Shown here one piece after another: positions 53,141 through 62,893 of a stretch of DNA of 64,000 nt. Position 1 is the stretch's first letter. Each line of letters starts with the position of its first letter. This DNA is from Pseudoalteromonas sp. XI10 (GTDB taxonomy: Bacteria > Pseudomonadota > Gammaproteobacteria > Enterobacterales > Alteromonadaceae). The DNA is taken from the NCBI RefSeq assembly GCF_001469895.1, contig NZ_LOPY01000047.1, positions 1-64,000 of the forward strand, given 5' to 3'. Under the pieces are notes generated by a model. It saw nothing but the letters and a program-made list of their open reading frames with translations. It was not told the DNA's origin and searched no databases. The position numbers and the translations under genes were made by a program.

Positions 53141-55741
53141 ATGAAGAACACCCATCGCTTTATACAACGACCTCTCTATGCATTTACAGTTGCGGCATTA
53201 GCAGGCACGAGTTTTATGTCAGCTGCTGCAGAGTCAGACGGAGCTGAAAAGGTCGAGCGTATTGAAGTTACAGGTTCTCGCATTAAGCGCTCAGATATTG
53301 AAGGGCCATCACCGGTTCAATCAATCAGTCGTGCAGACATCGATAACATGGGCTACGACAACCTACAACAACTATTAGAACGTATGCCAGTTGCAGGTAA
53401 TGGTACTTTCTCTACTCGCGGTAATAACCAAGACTCTACAGCTAATGGTGCTGCAGCAGTCAGCCTTCGTGGTTTAGGCTCAGACGCAACATTGGTACTT
53501 ATTAATGGCCGTCGTGTATCTATTAGCGCTTTTGCTGAAAGCATTACTAATTCGTTTGTTGATATCAACTCAATCCCTGTCTCTGCGATTGAGCGTATCG
53601 ATATTTTAAAGGATGGCGCATCAGCTATTTATGGCTCTGATGCAGTTGCTGGTGTAGTTAATATCATCTTAAAGAAAGATATTAACGGCCTAGAAGTAAA
53701 CCTTGGATATGGTGGCACTGACGGTCCTAACTACGAAGAAAAAACAGCAAGCCTAGTTTGGGGTACCAGTACAGAAAAAAGCAGCGCATCTATTATTATT
53801 GATTACTTTAACAACACTGCACTTTCTTCTGATGAAATGGGACGTCTAGGCACAGCAAACCAAGAACCATACGGTGGTATGGATTTTCGCTCATCCCGTG
53901 GTTTCCCGGGCTACTTCTATGTAGATGGTGAAAAAACAATTGATCCAGCCTGTCCGGCAGAAAATGCAACTGCAAGTGGCAGCTGCTTATTTGACTACGG
54001 CCCGTATGGCTACGTAACCCCAGCATCTGAACGTGTCGGTGCTATCTCGCAATTTGAATATAACTTCGACAATGGTATTTCAGCTTTCTTAGAGGTTGCA
54101 GTACAACATAATACGTCGCAAGCTGCAGGTGCACCAACGCCTCTTGATGAAGATGCAGGCCTTACAGTGCCAGCAAGCCATCCTAACAACCCGTTTGGCC
54201 AAGATATCGAAATTGGTCGTTACAGAACGGTAGATGCCGGCCCTCGCCAATGGGATATTGAATCAGATACGCTGCGTTTTGTTGCGGGCCTAAAAGGTGA
54301 GATCAGCGACTGGAGCTGGGAAGCAGCAGTTCAAAAAGGTCGCAGTAAATCAATGCAAACCGGTGACAGAAGCCAAGGTTGGGTGCGCACTGATTTCTTA
54401 CAACAAGAAATCGATGCAGGTAACTATAACCCATTTGGTGGCACCTATAATGACCAAGCAGTTATTGACCGTATCACGACAAGCTTAGTGCGCCGTGGTG
54501 AGTCTCATATGACTTCATTTGATGCAAATATCAGTGGTGAAGCATTCAGCTTTGGCGATGATGTAGTAATGATGGCTGCTGGTATTGAATACCGTGAAGA
54601 AGATGTGAGCGATATTCCAGACGACCAATTCCAACGTGGTTTAATCTTTGGTACTGAGTCTGTATCAGCCGCTGCAGAACGCGACCAATACGCAGCTTAT
54701 ATTGAGTTTTCAATTCCTTTAGCAGATAACCTAGAACTGCAATTAGCGGGTCGATACGATGACTACAGCGATTTTGGCTCAACAACAAACCCTAAAGTAG
54801 CTGTTCGCTGGGCACCAACTGATTCAATCACTGTTCGTGGTTCGTGGGCTCAAGGTTTCCGCGCGCCTTCACTGGCACAAATTGGTTTAGGTCCGTCGGA
54901 AGAAAGTCAATTCTTTGTAGATACTTATCGCTGTCAGGCAACAGGACAGGATTGTAACGCTCTAGATTACAATATCCAATTTGCGGGTAACCCGAACCTT
55001 GAAGCTGAAGAATCAGAGTCATGGAATGTGGGGTTCATCTGGGCACCAACCGCTGAGTTTGGTTTCGGAATCGATGTATGGAGCATTACCCAAGATAATA
55101 AGATTGACGAACAAGAGTTCGGCCCTATCTATGATAACAACTGTAATGACCAAAACAGCACTGTGTGTGTGCGTTTAGCTCCACAAAATGGTCAGAGTTT
55201 AGGTGTAATCCAAAAAGTTTACAGCACTTTTGAAAATGTCTCATCACAAGAAGTATCAGGTGTCGATGTATCGGCTAACTACACACATGCGATGAACGAT
55301 TACGGCTTCTTAAAATTCAATTTAGAATGGGCTTACCAAAACGAATTTAAGAAAGATGGCCGCGATTACACTGGCGAGTACCGTTATCCTGAAAACCGTT
55401 GGATTTTCTCAACAAACTGGGAAATGGGTGACTTCAACACTAATGTGAACGTTAGTTACACTGGCGAGTTTGAAGATACGCCAGATATCGACTTTGACGG
55501 TAATTTAGACTTTGATAGCAACACATCACGTATGGTTGATTCACAAACGCTGGTTGATTTACAGACTGCGTATAACTTCTCAGAGAAAATCAAACTTTCT
55601 GTGGGTGTGAATAACGTGTTTGATGAAGATCCTCCGTTTGCAATCGGTGATGGTGATGGCGACTTATATGGCTATGTATCAAGCGTACATAACCCACGTG
55701 GTCGTTATTTCTATACTAAGCTAACAATGCGCTTTAACTAA
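53141..55741 (+). CDS. Large TonB-dependent outer-membrane receptor
   Basis: An 866-residue receptor. The signal peptide ends near AAA; VERIEVTGSRIKRSDIEGPS is the usual TonB-box/plug entry of the large receptors of marine and xanthomonad-type bacteria. The plug (LVLINGRRVS, ISAIERIDILKDGASAIYGS, DAVAGVVNIILKK) and a long barrel (WSWEAAVQKG, ITVRGSWAQGFRAPSLAQI, VNNVFDEDPPFAIGDGDGD) end in phenylalanine-rich LTMRFN. The ligand is unknown; peptide, sugar or siderophore are all possible. ATG 53141 has AAGGA 10 bases upstream. It is a single gene. Confidence 0.9.
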   Translation: MKNTHRFIQRPLYAFTVAALAGTSFMSAAAESDGAEKVERIEVTGSRIKRSDIEGPSPVQSISRADIDNMGYDNLQQLLERMPVAGNGTFSTRGNNQDSTANGAAAVSLRGLGSDATLVLINGRRVSISAFAESITNSFVDINSIPVSAIERIDILKDGASAIYGSDAVAGVVNIILKKDINGLEVNLGYGGTDGPNYEEKTASLVWGTSTEKSSASIIIDYFNNTALSSDEMGRLGTANQEPYGGMDFRSSRGFPGYFYVDGEKTIDPACPAENATASGSCLFDYGPYGYVTPASERVGAISQFEYNFDNGISAFLEVAVQHNTSQAAGAPTPLDEDAGLTVPASHPNNPFGQDIEIGRYRTVDAGPRQWDIESDTLRFVAGLKGEISDWSWEAAVQKGRSKSMQTGDRSQGWVRTDFLQQEIDAGNYNPFGGTYNDQAVIDRITTSLVRRGESHMTSFDANISGEAFSFGDDVVMMAAGIEYREEDVSDIPDDQFQRGLIFGTESVSAAAERDQYAAYIEFSIPLADNLELQLAGRYDDYSDFGSTTNPKVAVRWAPTDSITVRGSWAQGFRAPSLAQIGLGPSEESQFFVDTYRCQATGQDCNALDYNIQFAGNPNLEAEESESWNVGFIWAPTAEFGFGIDVWSITQDNKIDEQEFGPIYDNNCNDQNSTVCVRLAPQNGQSLGVIQKVYSTFENVSSQEVSGVDVSANYTHAMNDYGFLKFNLEWAYQNEFKKDGRDYTGEYRYPENRWIFSTNWEMGDFNTNVNVSYTGEFEDTPDIDFDGNLDFDSNTSRMVDSQTLVDLQTAYNFSEKIKLSVGVNNVFDEDPPFAIGDGDGDLYGYVSSVHNPRGRYFYTKLTMRFN

Positions 55742-55759
55742 TCTCGTTGAGCTTAAAAA

Positions 55760-55788
55760 CAAAAACCCGCCAATTGGCGGGTTTTTTA
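55760..55788. terminator. Bidirectional intrinsic terminator
   Basis: AACCCGCC-AATT-GGCGGGTT flanked by A-rich and T6 sequence, between the receptor gene and the convergent peroxiredoxin gene. Confidence 0.85.
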
Positions 55789-55809
55789 ATTCTTTAACTA
55801 AGGCCTAGA

Positions 55810-56415
55810 TTATAGGTCGCCTTCGTTTTCAGAAAGGAACTTAGCAACACCTGCAGGGCTTGCGTCCATACCTTTTTTACCTTCAGTCCAACCAGCTGGA
55901 CATACTTCACCGTGCTCGCTGTGGAACGCTAGCGCGTCAACCATGCGGATCATTTCGTCGATGTTACGGCCTAGTGGAAGGTCGTTAACTACTTGGTGAC
56001 GTACGTTACCTTCTTCGTCGATTAGGAAAGAACCACGGAAAGCAACACCTGCTTCTGGGTGCTCAACGTCGTATGCTTGACAGATTTCGTGTTTAACGTC
56101 TGCAACTAGTGCATATTTAACTTGACCAATACCACCGTCAGCAACGGCAGTGTTACGCCATGCATTGTGTGAGAATTGTGAATCGATAGAAACACCGATT
56201 ACTTCAACGCCACGCTTTTGGAATTCTTCAAAACGCTTGTCGAAAGCGATTAGCTCTGAAGGACAAACGAAAGTGAAGTCTAACGGGTAAAAGAAGATAA
56301 CTGCTTTTTTACCTTTGATAGTTTCTTTTAGGTTGAAGTTTTCAACGATTTCACCGTTACCAAGAACAGCTGCTGCAGTAAAGTCTGGTGCCTGACGGCC
56401 AACTAATACACCCAT
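55810..56415 (-). CDS. Typical 2-Cys peroxiredoxin (AhpC/Prx type)
   Basis: A 201-residue thiol peroxidase that reduces hydrogen peroxide and organic peroxides. The peroxidatic Cys is in FTFVCPSELIAFDKR and the resolving Cys in GEVCPAGWTEG, with the conserved Arg in AFRGSFLID. This is the Prx1-type subfamily, and the C-terminal part needed for the decamer is present. The start at 56415 (MGVLVGRQAPDF) has GGAGAT upstream; the longer frame is not needed. Confidence 0.93.
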   Translation of the reverse strand: MGVLVGRQAPDFTAAAVLGNGEIVENFNLKETIKGKKAVIFFYPLDFTFVCPSELIAFDKRFEEFQKRGVEVIGVSIDSQFSHNAWRNTAVADGGIGQVKYALVADVKHEICQAYDVEHPEAGVAFRGSFLIDEEGNVRHQVVNDLPLGRNIDEMIRMVDALAFHSEHGEVCPAGWTEGKKGMDASPAGVAKFLSENEGDL

Positions 56416-56650
56416 TTTTATCTCCAAATATTTGAGTTTATTTCCAATTGCCTATGCAATACTCACTTAGATATGGTTACTAAAAATCAAAAACCAAGAG
56501 TAAGTATTGATAATTTGCAAGATAGTTTAATGAGGTTACAGACAAATGAACAATCGAAAAAAACGATATGCTTAATCGGAAAAATTGATTCGCAATAAAC
56601 GGGGTTTGAGATAACTCTACATTAGTGTGCAAATTGACCGACAGAACACA

Positions 56651-56676
56651 AAAAACCCAGCTTTTAGCTGGGTTCT
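56651..56676 (-). terminator. Intrinsic terminator after fadR
   Basis: On the minus strand AACCCAGC-TAAAA-GCTGGGTT is followed by T6. It separates fadR from the peroxiredoxin gene; the intervening 56416-56650 holds the peroxiredoxin promoter and no gene. Confidence 0.8.
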
Positions 56677-56699
56677 TAAATGAATATCAATACAGACGC

Positions 56700-57413
56700 T
56701 TAGTCCATGATATCTTCTGGCATATCACCACGGATTTGCTGCCAGATTTCACCTGTTTGATGACCGTATTTACGCATCATAGAAATCGCACCGTCATGTT
56801 CACGACGCTCTGCCAATTCTGTTAAATCTTTATAAAACTGACGTGCTAATTCACGTGTACGTGAATCAGAGAAGTAATGGCAGCCAATTTTTGAATAGAA
56901 GCCTTTAAAGCCATTTAAGATAAGCACGTAAATGCGGTTATTACCTGCTACTGCTAATTCATGGTGAACTTTATAATCGTAATCAGCAAATGCTTGAGCA
57001 CTGTCTTCAAGCTCTTCGCTTTGCGATAAAATTTCAATAACGCGCTCTGGGGCTAGCTTGATTGCTGCACGAGTGTAAATCGCGCTGATATTCGTACGTG
57101 CCGAAAGTAATTGATCAGTTAGCTCTGGCATTTTGTCTTCATCAAGACGTGCTAGCGTCTCTAGAATGTTAAGACCCGAGGTTTCCCAGAAGTTATTAAC
57201 ACGGGTAGGTTTACCGTGTTGAATTGTTAGCCAGCCATCACGGGCTAAACGCTGAAGTACTTCACGTAAGGTTGTACGTGTTACACCAATCAGCTCTGAC
57301 AATTCACGTTCAGCAGGAAGAATTGAGCCAGGCGGAAAGTCACCATTCCAAATAGATTCAACAATGTATTCTTCAGCAAAACCTGCTGGGCTTTTCGCTT
57401 TAAAAATTCTCAT
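56700..57413 (-). CDS. fadR: Fatty acid metabolism regulator FadR
   Basis: A 237-residue GntR-family regulator that binds long-chain acyl-CoA, represses fatty-acid degradation genes and activates unsaturated fatty-acid synthesis. The N-terminal winged helix reads [20 protein letters not shown], then [20 protein letters not shown], and [20 protein letters not shown] is FadR-specific. A helical acyl-CoA domain follows. The length is close to the Escherichia coli protein. It diverges from nhaB, the conserved gammaproteobacterial order. Confidence 0.95.
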   Translation of the reverse strand: MRIFKAKSPAGFAEEYIVESIWNGDFPPGSILPAERELSELIGVTRTTLREVLQRLARDGWLTIQHGKPTRVNNFWETSGLNILETLARLDEDKMPELTDQLLSARTNISAIYTRAAIKLAPERVIEILSQSEELEDSAQAFADYDYKVHHELAVAGNNRIYVLILNGFKGFYSKIGCHYFSDSRTRELARQFYKDLTELAERREHDGAISMMRKYGHQTGEIWQQIRGDMPEDIMD

Positions 57414-57646
57414 CCAATTTCCACTTGAGTTAGCAACTACTTTTACCGCATTTGGTGTTCAACTCACTGATTGTACCAGATGATCAGCAACTAACAAGTA
57501 AACTAACTCCGCAGTGCATAAAAATCTGTAAAATCTCGATAAATAAATGACCTTTTGGATTAAAAGTACACCAAATAACAATACTTTCGGTATATTCAAT
57601 TTCCAAATATTAACAATAACAACCAGCACTATTAAAAGGTACGGCC

Positions 57647-59227
57647 ATGCAGCAGCGCGTTTTACCAGCAATATTTAAAAATTTTTTGGGGACTTCACCA
57701 CAGTGGTATAAATACACCATTATTGCGTTTTTATTAATCAACCCGGTGTTATTTCAACTTAACCCTTACCTGGCAGGATGGGTATTAGTGCTAGAGTTTA
57801 TTTTTACACTCGCCATGGCACTTAAATGTTACCCGCTACAACCGGGAGGCTTATTAGCAATTGAGGCCTTATTTATCGGCATGACAACCGCCGGTCAAGT
57901 TGAACATGAAATAGTACAGAATATCGATGTGATCCTGTTACTTATCTTTATGGTTGCCGGTATCTATTTTATGAAAGACTTGCTTTTATATATCTTCACA
58001 AAGCTGGTCGTTTCGGTGCGAAGTAAAACCGTGTTATCACTTTCTTTTACGATTGCTGCGGCCTTTTTATCTGCTTTCTTAGATGCGTTAACGGTGATGG
58101 CCGTTGTTATTGCCGTTGCGATGGGCTTTTACAGTATTTACCACAAGGTTGCATCAGGAAAAGACTCTAGCAGCGAGCATGATATTAATGACGATAACCA
58201 AGTTCGCCCTGTGAATCGTCAAGAGCTTGAAGAGTTTCGTGCTTTTCTTCGTAACTTATTAATGCATGCATCAATTGGTACTGCCTTAGGCGGTGTTTGT
58301 ACCATGGTAGGCGAGCCACAGAACTTGATCATTGCTGAGCGTGCTGGCTGGTTATTTGGCGAATTTTTCTTCCGAATGTTGCCTATTACTTTACCCGTTA
58401 TGATTGCCGGTATTGCTACTACTTTCTTACTCGAAAAAACCAAAGCCTTTGGTTACGGCGCAAAACTCCCTGCCCCCATCCACACGATTTTATCGGATCA
58501 TGCTAAAAAGCTTGAGAAAAAACGCACCACACGCGACAAAGTGAACTTAGCGATTCAAGCTTTCATTGCTGTTTGGTTGATCATAGGTTTAGCCCTTCAC
58601 TTAGCCACTGTTGGTTTAATTGGTTTGTCTGTAATTATTTTTGCCACAGCCAGTGCTGGTATTATTGAAGAGCACCAATTAGGTAAAGCATTTGAAGAAG
58701 CCCTACCATTCACAGCATTACTTTGCGTATTCTTCTCAATTGTCGCTGTTATTATCGACCAGCATTTATTTACACCTGTGATCGCATGGGTGCTTACCTT
58801 TGAAGGCCAGCTGCAACTAGTGATGTTCTTTATTGCCAACGGTATTCTGTCGATGGTCAGCGATAACGTTTTCGTGGGTACTGTGTATATCAATGAAGTG
58901 GCTGCAGCGTTACAGGCAGGTCAAATTACCCGTGATCAATTTGACCTATTAGCTGTGGCAATTAACACAGGTACTAATTTACCAAGTGTTGCGACTCCTA
59001 ATGGACAAGCAGCCTTCTTATTCTTGCTTACATCAACATTAGCCCCTGTGTTAAGACTATCTTATGGGCGCATGGTATACATGGCACTACCTTATACCAT
59101 AGTGTTGACAATTGTTGGCTTGAGCATGACCTTATTCAGCCTTTCAGATATGACTGACTTACTGTATCAATGGGGCTTAATCAATCACCACAGCGGTGCG
59201 TTACCTGGCTCATTAGGTGGTCACTAG
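57647..59227 (+). CDS. nhaB: Sodium/proton antiporter NhaB
   Basis: A 526-residue inner-membrane protein that expels sodium in exchange for protons and helps pH and salt tolerance. There are about twelve hydrophobic segments. [20 protein letters not shown] and [20 protein letters not shown] are strongly conserved in Nha[21 protein letters not shown] and [20 protein letters not shown] are too. The length equals that of other NhaB proteins. AAGGTACGGCC precedes the ATG. Such a pump is expected in a marine, sodium-using bacterium. Confidence 0.95.
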   Translation: MQQRVLPAIFKNFLGTSPQWYKYTIIAFLLINPVLFQLNPYLAGWVLVLEFIFTLAMALKCYPLQPGGLLAIEALFIGMTTAGQVEHEIVQNIDVILLLIFMVAGIYFMKDLLLYIFTKLVVSVRSKTVLSLSFTIAAAFLSAFLDALTVMAVVIAVAMGFYSIYHKVASGKDSSSEHDINDDNQVRPVNRQELEEFRAFLRNLLMHASIGTALGGVCTMVGEPQNLIIAERAGWLFGEFFFRMLPITLPVMIAGIATTFLLEKTKAFGYGAKLPAPIHTILSDHAKKLEKKRTTRDKVNLAIQAFIAVWLIIGLALHLATVGLIGLSVIIFATASAGIIEEHQLGKAFEEALPFTALLCVFFSIVAVIIDQHLFTPVIAWVLTFEGQLQLVMFFIANGILSMVSDNVFVGTVYINEVAAALQAGQITRDQFDLLAVAINTGTNLPSVATPNGQAAFLFLLTSTLAPVLRLSYGRMVYMALPYTIVLTIVGLSMTLFSLSDMTDLLYQWGLINHHSGALPGSLGGH

Positions 59228-59245
59228 AACGATTATTTAAAACTA

Positions 59246-59271
59246 AAAAGCCCGCTTGATGCGGGCTTTTT
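59246..59271. terminator. Bidirectional intrinsic terminator
   Basis: AAAGCCCGC-TTGAT-GCGGGCTTT followed by T4-6, between nhaB and the convergent tyrA. Confidence 0.85.
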
Positions 59272-59302
59272 TGATAGAGTTTTTTTGCTAGATTAGAGCT
59301 GT

Positions 59303-60436
59303 TTAATCTAGCACTTTTGCGTCGTTTGCTTTATTGAGTAAGCTGCGACTTTGCGTTAAGAAATGTGCTGTCGCATCTGAGAAGTATTCTTTTGCATCAG
59401 CAAATGCGGCAATCAATGATGCTTTATCCCCAGCTTTTAGCTTTTCGAGCGTGTCTGCAAAAGTATCTTGGTAGTTTGCAAGCAGTGCTTCTACATCGTC
59501 GAATTGCGCTAACATGATGTCAGAGTAAAGCTCTGGAGATTGAGCAAATAAGCGCCCTACCATCATTAACTCTAATTGATAAATGGGTGATGAGCAGCTG
59601 CGAAGCTCTGCAAGTGTATGGCTTTGCTTGGCAAGAAACTGACCATATACAAAGGTTGTTAAGTGGCGCATAACCTGAATGATCTGCATTGCTTCATCGT
59701 GTTTTTTAGCATCCATTTCAACCACTTGGCAGCCCCAAACTTGTAGTTGTGCCATTAACCCTTTAGCCACTTCATGATCTCGCCCTTCACACACGACGAC
59801 CGTTTGCTTTACCCAATGTGAAATATCTGGGCCAAACATGGGGTGTAAGCCAACTACTGGGCCGCTATGAGCCTCCATAAGTGCTTTTAAAGGTTTTTGC
59901 TTAACAGAGGTAATATCAACCAGTAAACAGTCATCATCAAGTGTTGGTAACGCTGCGACAACTTGCTCAAGTGCATTAATTGGCACACTAACAAGAACCA
60001 ATTTTGCCCCTTTTAATATCGTTTCACTTTGTGCTTGCTGTGCTTTATCTAAAATACGCACTTCATAACCTGAACGAGTAAACTGTTGTGCAAACAACTG
60101 GCCCATAGCCCCTTCACCACCAACAATTACAATGGGTGATAACTGAGGCGCAACACAAGCAAGGCTACCTTGCTGATTCTGATAGGCTTCACGCATCATA
60201 CGGCGTAGGATGTCCTCAACTAACTCAGGGTTAACCCCTTGTGCGATTGCTTCTTGACGACGTGCCGCGAGTAAATCAGCCTCGCGATCTGGGGCATGTA
60301 ATGGTGCACCGATTTGTTGCTTAATTGCGCCTATTTTTTCTGTAATCCCATTACGCTTTGCCAGTAATGCCACCAATTGTGCATCACATTCATCTATTCC
60401 TGCTCTTAAATCAGCTAGATCATTCACTGTTACCAC
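59303..60436 (-). CDS. tyrA: Bifunctional chorismate mutase / prephenate dehydrogenase
   Basis: A 377-residue enzyme of tyrosine synthesis. The N-terminal AroQ-type chorismate mutase (LRAGIDECDAQLVALLAKRN, then VEDILRRMMREAY) converts chorismate to prephenate. The dehydrogenase (PIVIVGGEGAMGQLFAQQFT, VLVSVPINALEQV, GLHPMFGPD) oxidises it to 4-hydroxyphenylpyruvate with NAD. The fusion is as in Escherichia coli TyrA. GTG 60436 is chosen: GAGGTG lies seven bases upstream; the TTG at 60451 and GTG at 60427 are alternatives. It is not next to an aroF gene, unlike in Escherichia coli. Confidence 0.94.
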   Translation of the reverse strand: MVTVNDLADLRAGIDECDAQLVALLAKRNGITEKIGAIKQQIGAPLHAPDREADLLAARRQEAIAQGVNPELVEDILRRMMREAYQNQQGSLACVAPQLSPIVIVGGEGAMGQLFAQQFTRSGYEVRILDKAQQAQSETILKGAKLVLVSVPINALEQVVAALPTLDDDCLLVDITSVKQKPLKALMEAHSGPVVGLHPMFGPDISHWVKQTVVVCEGRDHEVAKGLMAQLQVWGCQVVEMDAKKHDEAMQIIQVMRHLTTFVYGQFLAKQSHTLAELRSCSSPIYQLELMMVGRLFAQSPELYSDIMLAQFDDVEALLANYQDTFADTLEKLKAGDKASLIAAFADAKEYFSDATAHFLTQSRSLLNKANDAKVLD

Positions 60437-60629
60437 GTTACTACACCTCAAACCCTAAAAACGTAAATATTTATATACAAAAAAGTAAAGCTTTTAATAC
60501 AAATTATAGTAACAGGATAACAGCCAAAGCACAAAGCCCTAACGTGCATGTAGCATAGCTCATAAAGGGATAACAGATAATTTAGAAGGGAGTATTTCTC
60601 AGGGGAGGGAAATTTTTTTGTGCTATAAA

Positions 60630-60672
60630 AACCAAAACGGGTTGCAACCTAAGGCTGCAACCCGTTTTATTT
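60630..60672 (-). terminator. Intrinsic terminator of the rpsP-rplS operon
   Basis: On the minus strand AAAACGGGTTGCA and TGCAACCCGTTTT pair over 13 bases around a short loop, followed by a T-rich stretch (GGTTTTTAT). It lies 25 bases after rplS. Confidence 0.8.
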
Positions 60673-60693
60673 TGCGTTGTAAAACAGCGCGTA

Positions 60694-61053
60694 TTAGTTA
60701 AGTTTTTCTCTAATACGTGCAGATTTACCAGAACGCTCACGTAGATAGTAAAGTTTCGCACGGCGAACTGCACCGCGACGTTTAACTGAGATACTATCGA
60801 TAAGAGGGCTGTGCGTTTGGAATACACGCTCAACACCTTCACCGCTCGAGATTTTACGAACTGTGAATGCTGAGTGAAGACCACGATTACGCTTAGCGAT
60901 TACAACACCTTCAAAGGCCTGTAGACGCTCTTTGTTACCTTCTTTTACACGTACCTGTACAACTACTGTATCACCAGCGCCGAATGCTGGTACGTCTGTT
61001 TTAAGCTGCTCTTCTTCAAGCGCTTTAATAATATTTTGGTTTACTTTTGCCAT
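60694..61053 (-). CDS. rplS: Large-subunit ribosomal protein bL19
   Basis: A 119-residue ribosomal protein at the subunit interface. [20 protein letters not shown], then [20 protein letters not shown] and the basic [20 protein letters not shown], are nearly identical to the Escherichia coli protein. The start at 61053 ([16 protein letters not shown]) gives a slightly longer N-terminus than in Escherichia coli. It is the last gene of the operon. Confidence 0.97.
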   Translation of the reverse strand: MAKVNQNIIKALEEEQLKTDVPAFGAGDTVVVQVRVKEGNKERLQAFEGVVIAKRNRGLHSAFTVRKISSGEGVERVFQTHSPLIDSISVKRRGAVRRAKLYYLRERSGKSARIREKLN

Positions 61054-61086
61054 TATATTTCTCACTTTCCTAGGTGTAACTGTCTT

Positions 61087-61854
61087 CTAGCCACAAGCTT
61101 GTTGGTACTCTTGCTGAAATTCAGCAAGGAGTGCCGCTTGCTCCTCAGTCAGAGCTAGGTTATGCAACAAGTCAGGACGACGAAGCCAAGTTCTACCAAG
61201 TGATTGCTTTGTGCGCCACTTAGCGATTTCTTGGTGGTTTCCGCTGAGTAATACAGCAGGTACCTGTTTATCATCCAATGTCTCTGGCCGTGTATAGTGA
61301 GGACAATCAAGCAAGCCATTCGAAAATGAATCCTGCTCAGCTGACTGGTTATGACCTAACACCCCTGGTACTAATCGTGCTACTGCATCAATTAGCGTCA
61401 TCGCGGGTAGTTCACCACCACTTAAAATAAAATCACCAATTGACCATTCTTCGTCAACGTATGATTCTATGATTCGCTCATCTATACCTTCATAGCGACC
61501 TGCAATTAAAATCAGCTTTTCTGATTGTGCAAGCTCGCTTGCACCTTGCTGATCTAATTTGCGCCCTTGCGGGGACATATAAATTACTTTTGCACCATCA
61601 CCTGCCGCTTTTTTGGCGTCAAGGATAGCTTGTTTCAATGGTTCAACCATCATTAACATGCCAGGACCGCCCCCGTAAGGACGATCATCCACAGTTCTAT
61701 GCTTATCAGTGGCATAGTCACGTGGGTTCCAACAGTTAAAGTCGATTAGACCATTTTTAACTGCGCGACCTGTTACCCCTTGGGTGGTAATCGCATCAAA
61801 CATGTCCGGGAAAAGGCTTATCACCCCTACCCATAGCGAACTCGTTTGTGACAT
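61087..61854 (-). CDS. trmD: tRNA (guanine-N1-37) methyltransferase
   Basis: A 255-residue SPOUT methyltransferase that makes m1G37 next to the anticodon and so prevents frameshifting. [49 protein letters not shown] and [20 protein letters not shown] form the knotted SAM site and its surroundings. The start overlaps the rimM stop by one base (TAATG). Confidence 0.97.
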   Translation of the reverse strand: MSQTSSLWVGVISLFPDMFDAITTQGVTGRAVKNGLIDFNCWNPRDYATDKHRTVDDRPYGGGPGMLMMVEPLKQAILDAKKAAGDGAKVIYMSPQGRKLDQQGASELAQSEKLILIAGRYEGIDERIIESYVDEEWSIGDFILSGGELPAMTLIDAVARLVPGVLGHNQSAEQDSFSNGLLDCPHYTRPETLDDKQVPAVLLSGNHQEIAKWRTKQSLGRTWLRRPDLLHNLALTEEQAALLAEFQQEYQQACG

Positions 61855-62387
61855 TAAAACCCTGGGTCCCAGTCTACGGTAATTTCTCTTGCATCATGTT
61901 TAACTTCTTTAATAACAGAATCTGTTAAGAAAGGAATTAAACGCTCTGCTTGGCCAAATGCATCTTTTTTGTTTGCTTTCACAACCAAAACGTCATTTGA
62001 CCCTGTCTCCATTAGGTCATCAACAGTGCCTAAGTTATAACCTTTATCAGTTACAACAGACATGCCGATCAGATCTCGCCAATAGAATTCACCTTGCGGT
62101 AATTCTGGTAGCTGCGCTGCATCTACTGAGATTTCTGCATTGGTTAAAGCCATTGCTTCGTCTCGGTCGTTTACTTGCGCAACTTTAGCGATAAAGCCTT
62201 TGTTGTGGCGACGCCAGTCGACCACTTCTAAGGTCTGCCATTTACCTTGTTGCCCTATCAACCATGGGCTGAAATCGAAGATCCCTTCGGGATCATCAGT
62301 AAATGAATGCACCTTAAGCCAGCCCTTTATACCATACGGGGCACCGAGCTTTCCTACTGTAATATACGAGGTGTTCTCTTGACTCAT
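61854..62387 (-). CDS. rimM: Ribosome maturation factor RimM
   Basis: A 177-residue protein that helps assemble the 30S head. The N-terminal beta-barrel ([20 protein letters not shown], then [12 protein letters not shown]) and the C-terminal PRC-barrel ([51 protein letters not shown]) are both complete. It lies between rpsP and trmD, the universal order in gammaproteobacteria. Confidence 0.97.
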   Translation of the reverse strand: MSQENTSYITVGKLGAPYGIKGWLKVHSFTDDPEGIFDFSPWLIGQQGKWQTLEVVDWRRHNKGFIAKVAQVNDRDEAMALTNAEISVDAAQLPELPQGEFYWRDLIGMSVVTDKGYNLGTVDDLMETGSNDVLVVKANKKDAFGQAERLIPFLTDSVIKEVKHDAREITVDWDPGF

Positions 62388-62404
62388 GGTTACTCTTACG
62401 CCTA

Positions 62405-62653
62405 TTAAGCCGCTTTACGAGCGTCTTTAACTAACTTAGCTACGCGATCTGAAAGAGATGCGCCTTGACCTACCCAGTGATCAACACGAGATAAATCTAA
62501 ACGTACTTTTTCTTCCTGACCAGAAGCGATTGGGTTAAAGAAACCTACTTTCTCGATGAAGCGACCGTCACGCGAGAAACGGCTATCCGCAACCACAATT
62601 TGATAGAAAGGGCGTTTTTTAGCGCCACCACGTTGCAAACGAATAGTTACCAT
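62405..62653 (-). CDS. rpsP: Small-subunit ribosomal protein bS16
   Basis: An 82-residue ribosomal protein: [20 protein letters not shown], then [20 protein letters not shown] and [25 protein letters not shown] lies just upstream of ATG 62653; the longer frame has no support. It is the first gene of rpsP-rimM-trmD-rplS. Confidence 0.97.
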   Translation of the reverse strand: MVTIRLQRGGAKKRPFYQIVVADSRFSRDGRFIEKVGFFNPIASGQEEKVRLDLSRVDHWVGQGASLSDRVAKLVKDARKAA

Positions 62654-62721
62654 ACCGTCCTCTACATTAGATTGACTGTTTTCATTAATAAGATTTACTC
62701 CCCAATACGGGAAGCTGGGGA

Positions 62722-62749
62722 ATTGTACGAGTTTTTTGCAACATTGCAA
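62722..62749 (-). promoter_or_regulatory. Promoter of the rpsP operon
   Basis: On the minus strand TTGCAA (62749-62744), 16 bases and TACAAT (62727-62722) form a good sigma-70 promoter, giving a leader of about 60 bases before rpsP. It is the best-formed promoter I found in this part of the window. Confidence 0.65.
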
Positions 62750-62847
62750 GTAAGAACTGCTGCAAAATGTAAGTTTAGTTGATTAAACACTGATCTGGGC
62801 TTTAAATCTTACATGCAGCTAACAACTACGCATAAATTATCTACAAA

Positions 62848-62870
62848 AAAAGGAGCTATATGCTCCTTTT
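62848..62870 (-). terminator. Intrinsic terminator after ffh
   Basis: On the minus strand AAAAGGAGC-ATATA-GCTCCTTTT is followed by further T. It lies 24 bases after ffh and before the rpsP promoter. Confidence 0.8.
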
Positions 62871-62893
62871 TATACACTTAATAGACAGCACTA

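Noticed and set aside
53808..54026. Minus-strand frame inside the second TonB-dependent receptor gene
   Set aside because: It lies wholly within a well-supported gene, has no ribosome-binding site and its product is rich in S, L and H, as antisense frames often are.
60582..60884. Minus-strand frame overlapping rplS and its terminator
   Set aside because: It runs through a strong terminator and out-of-frame through a ribosomal protein gene.
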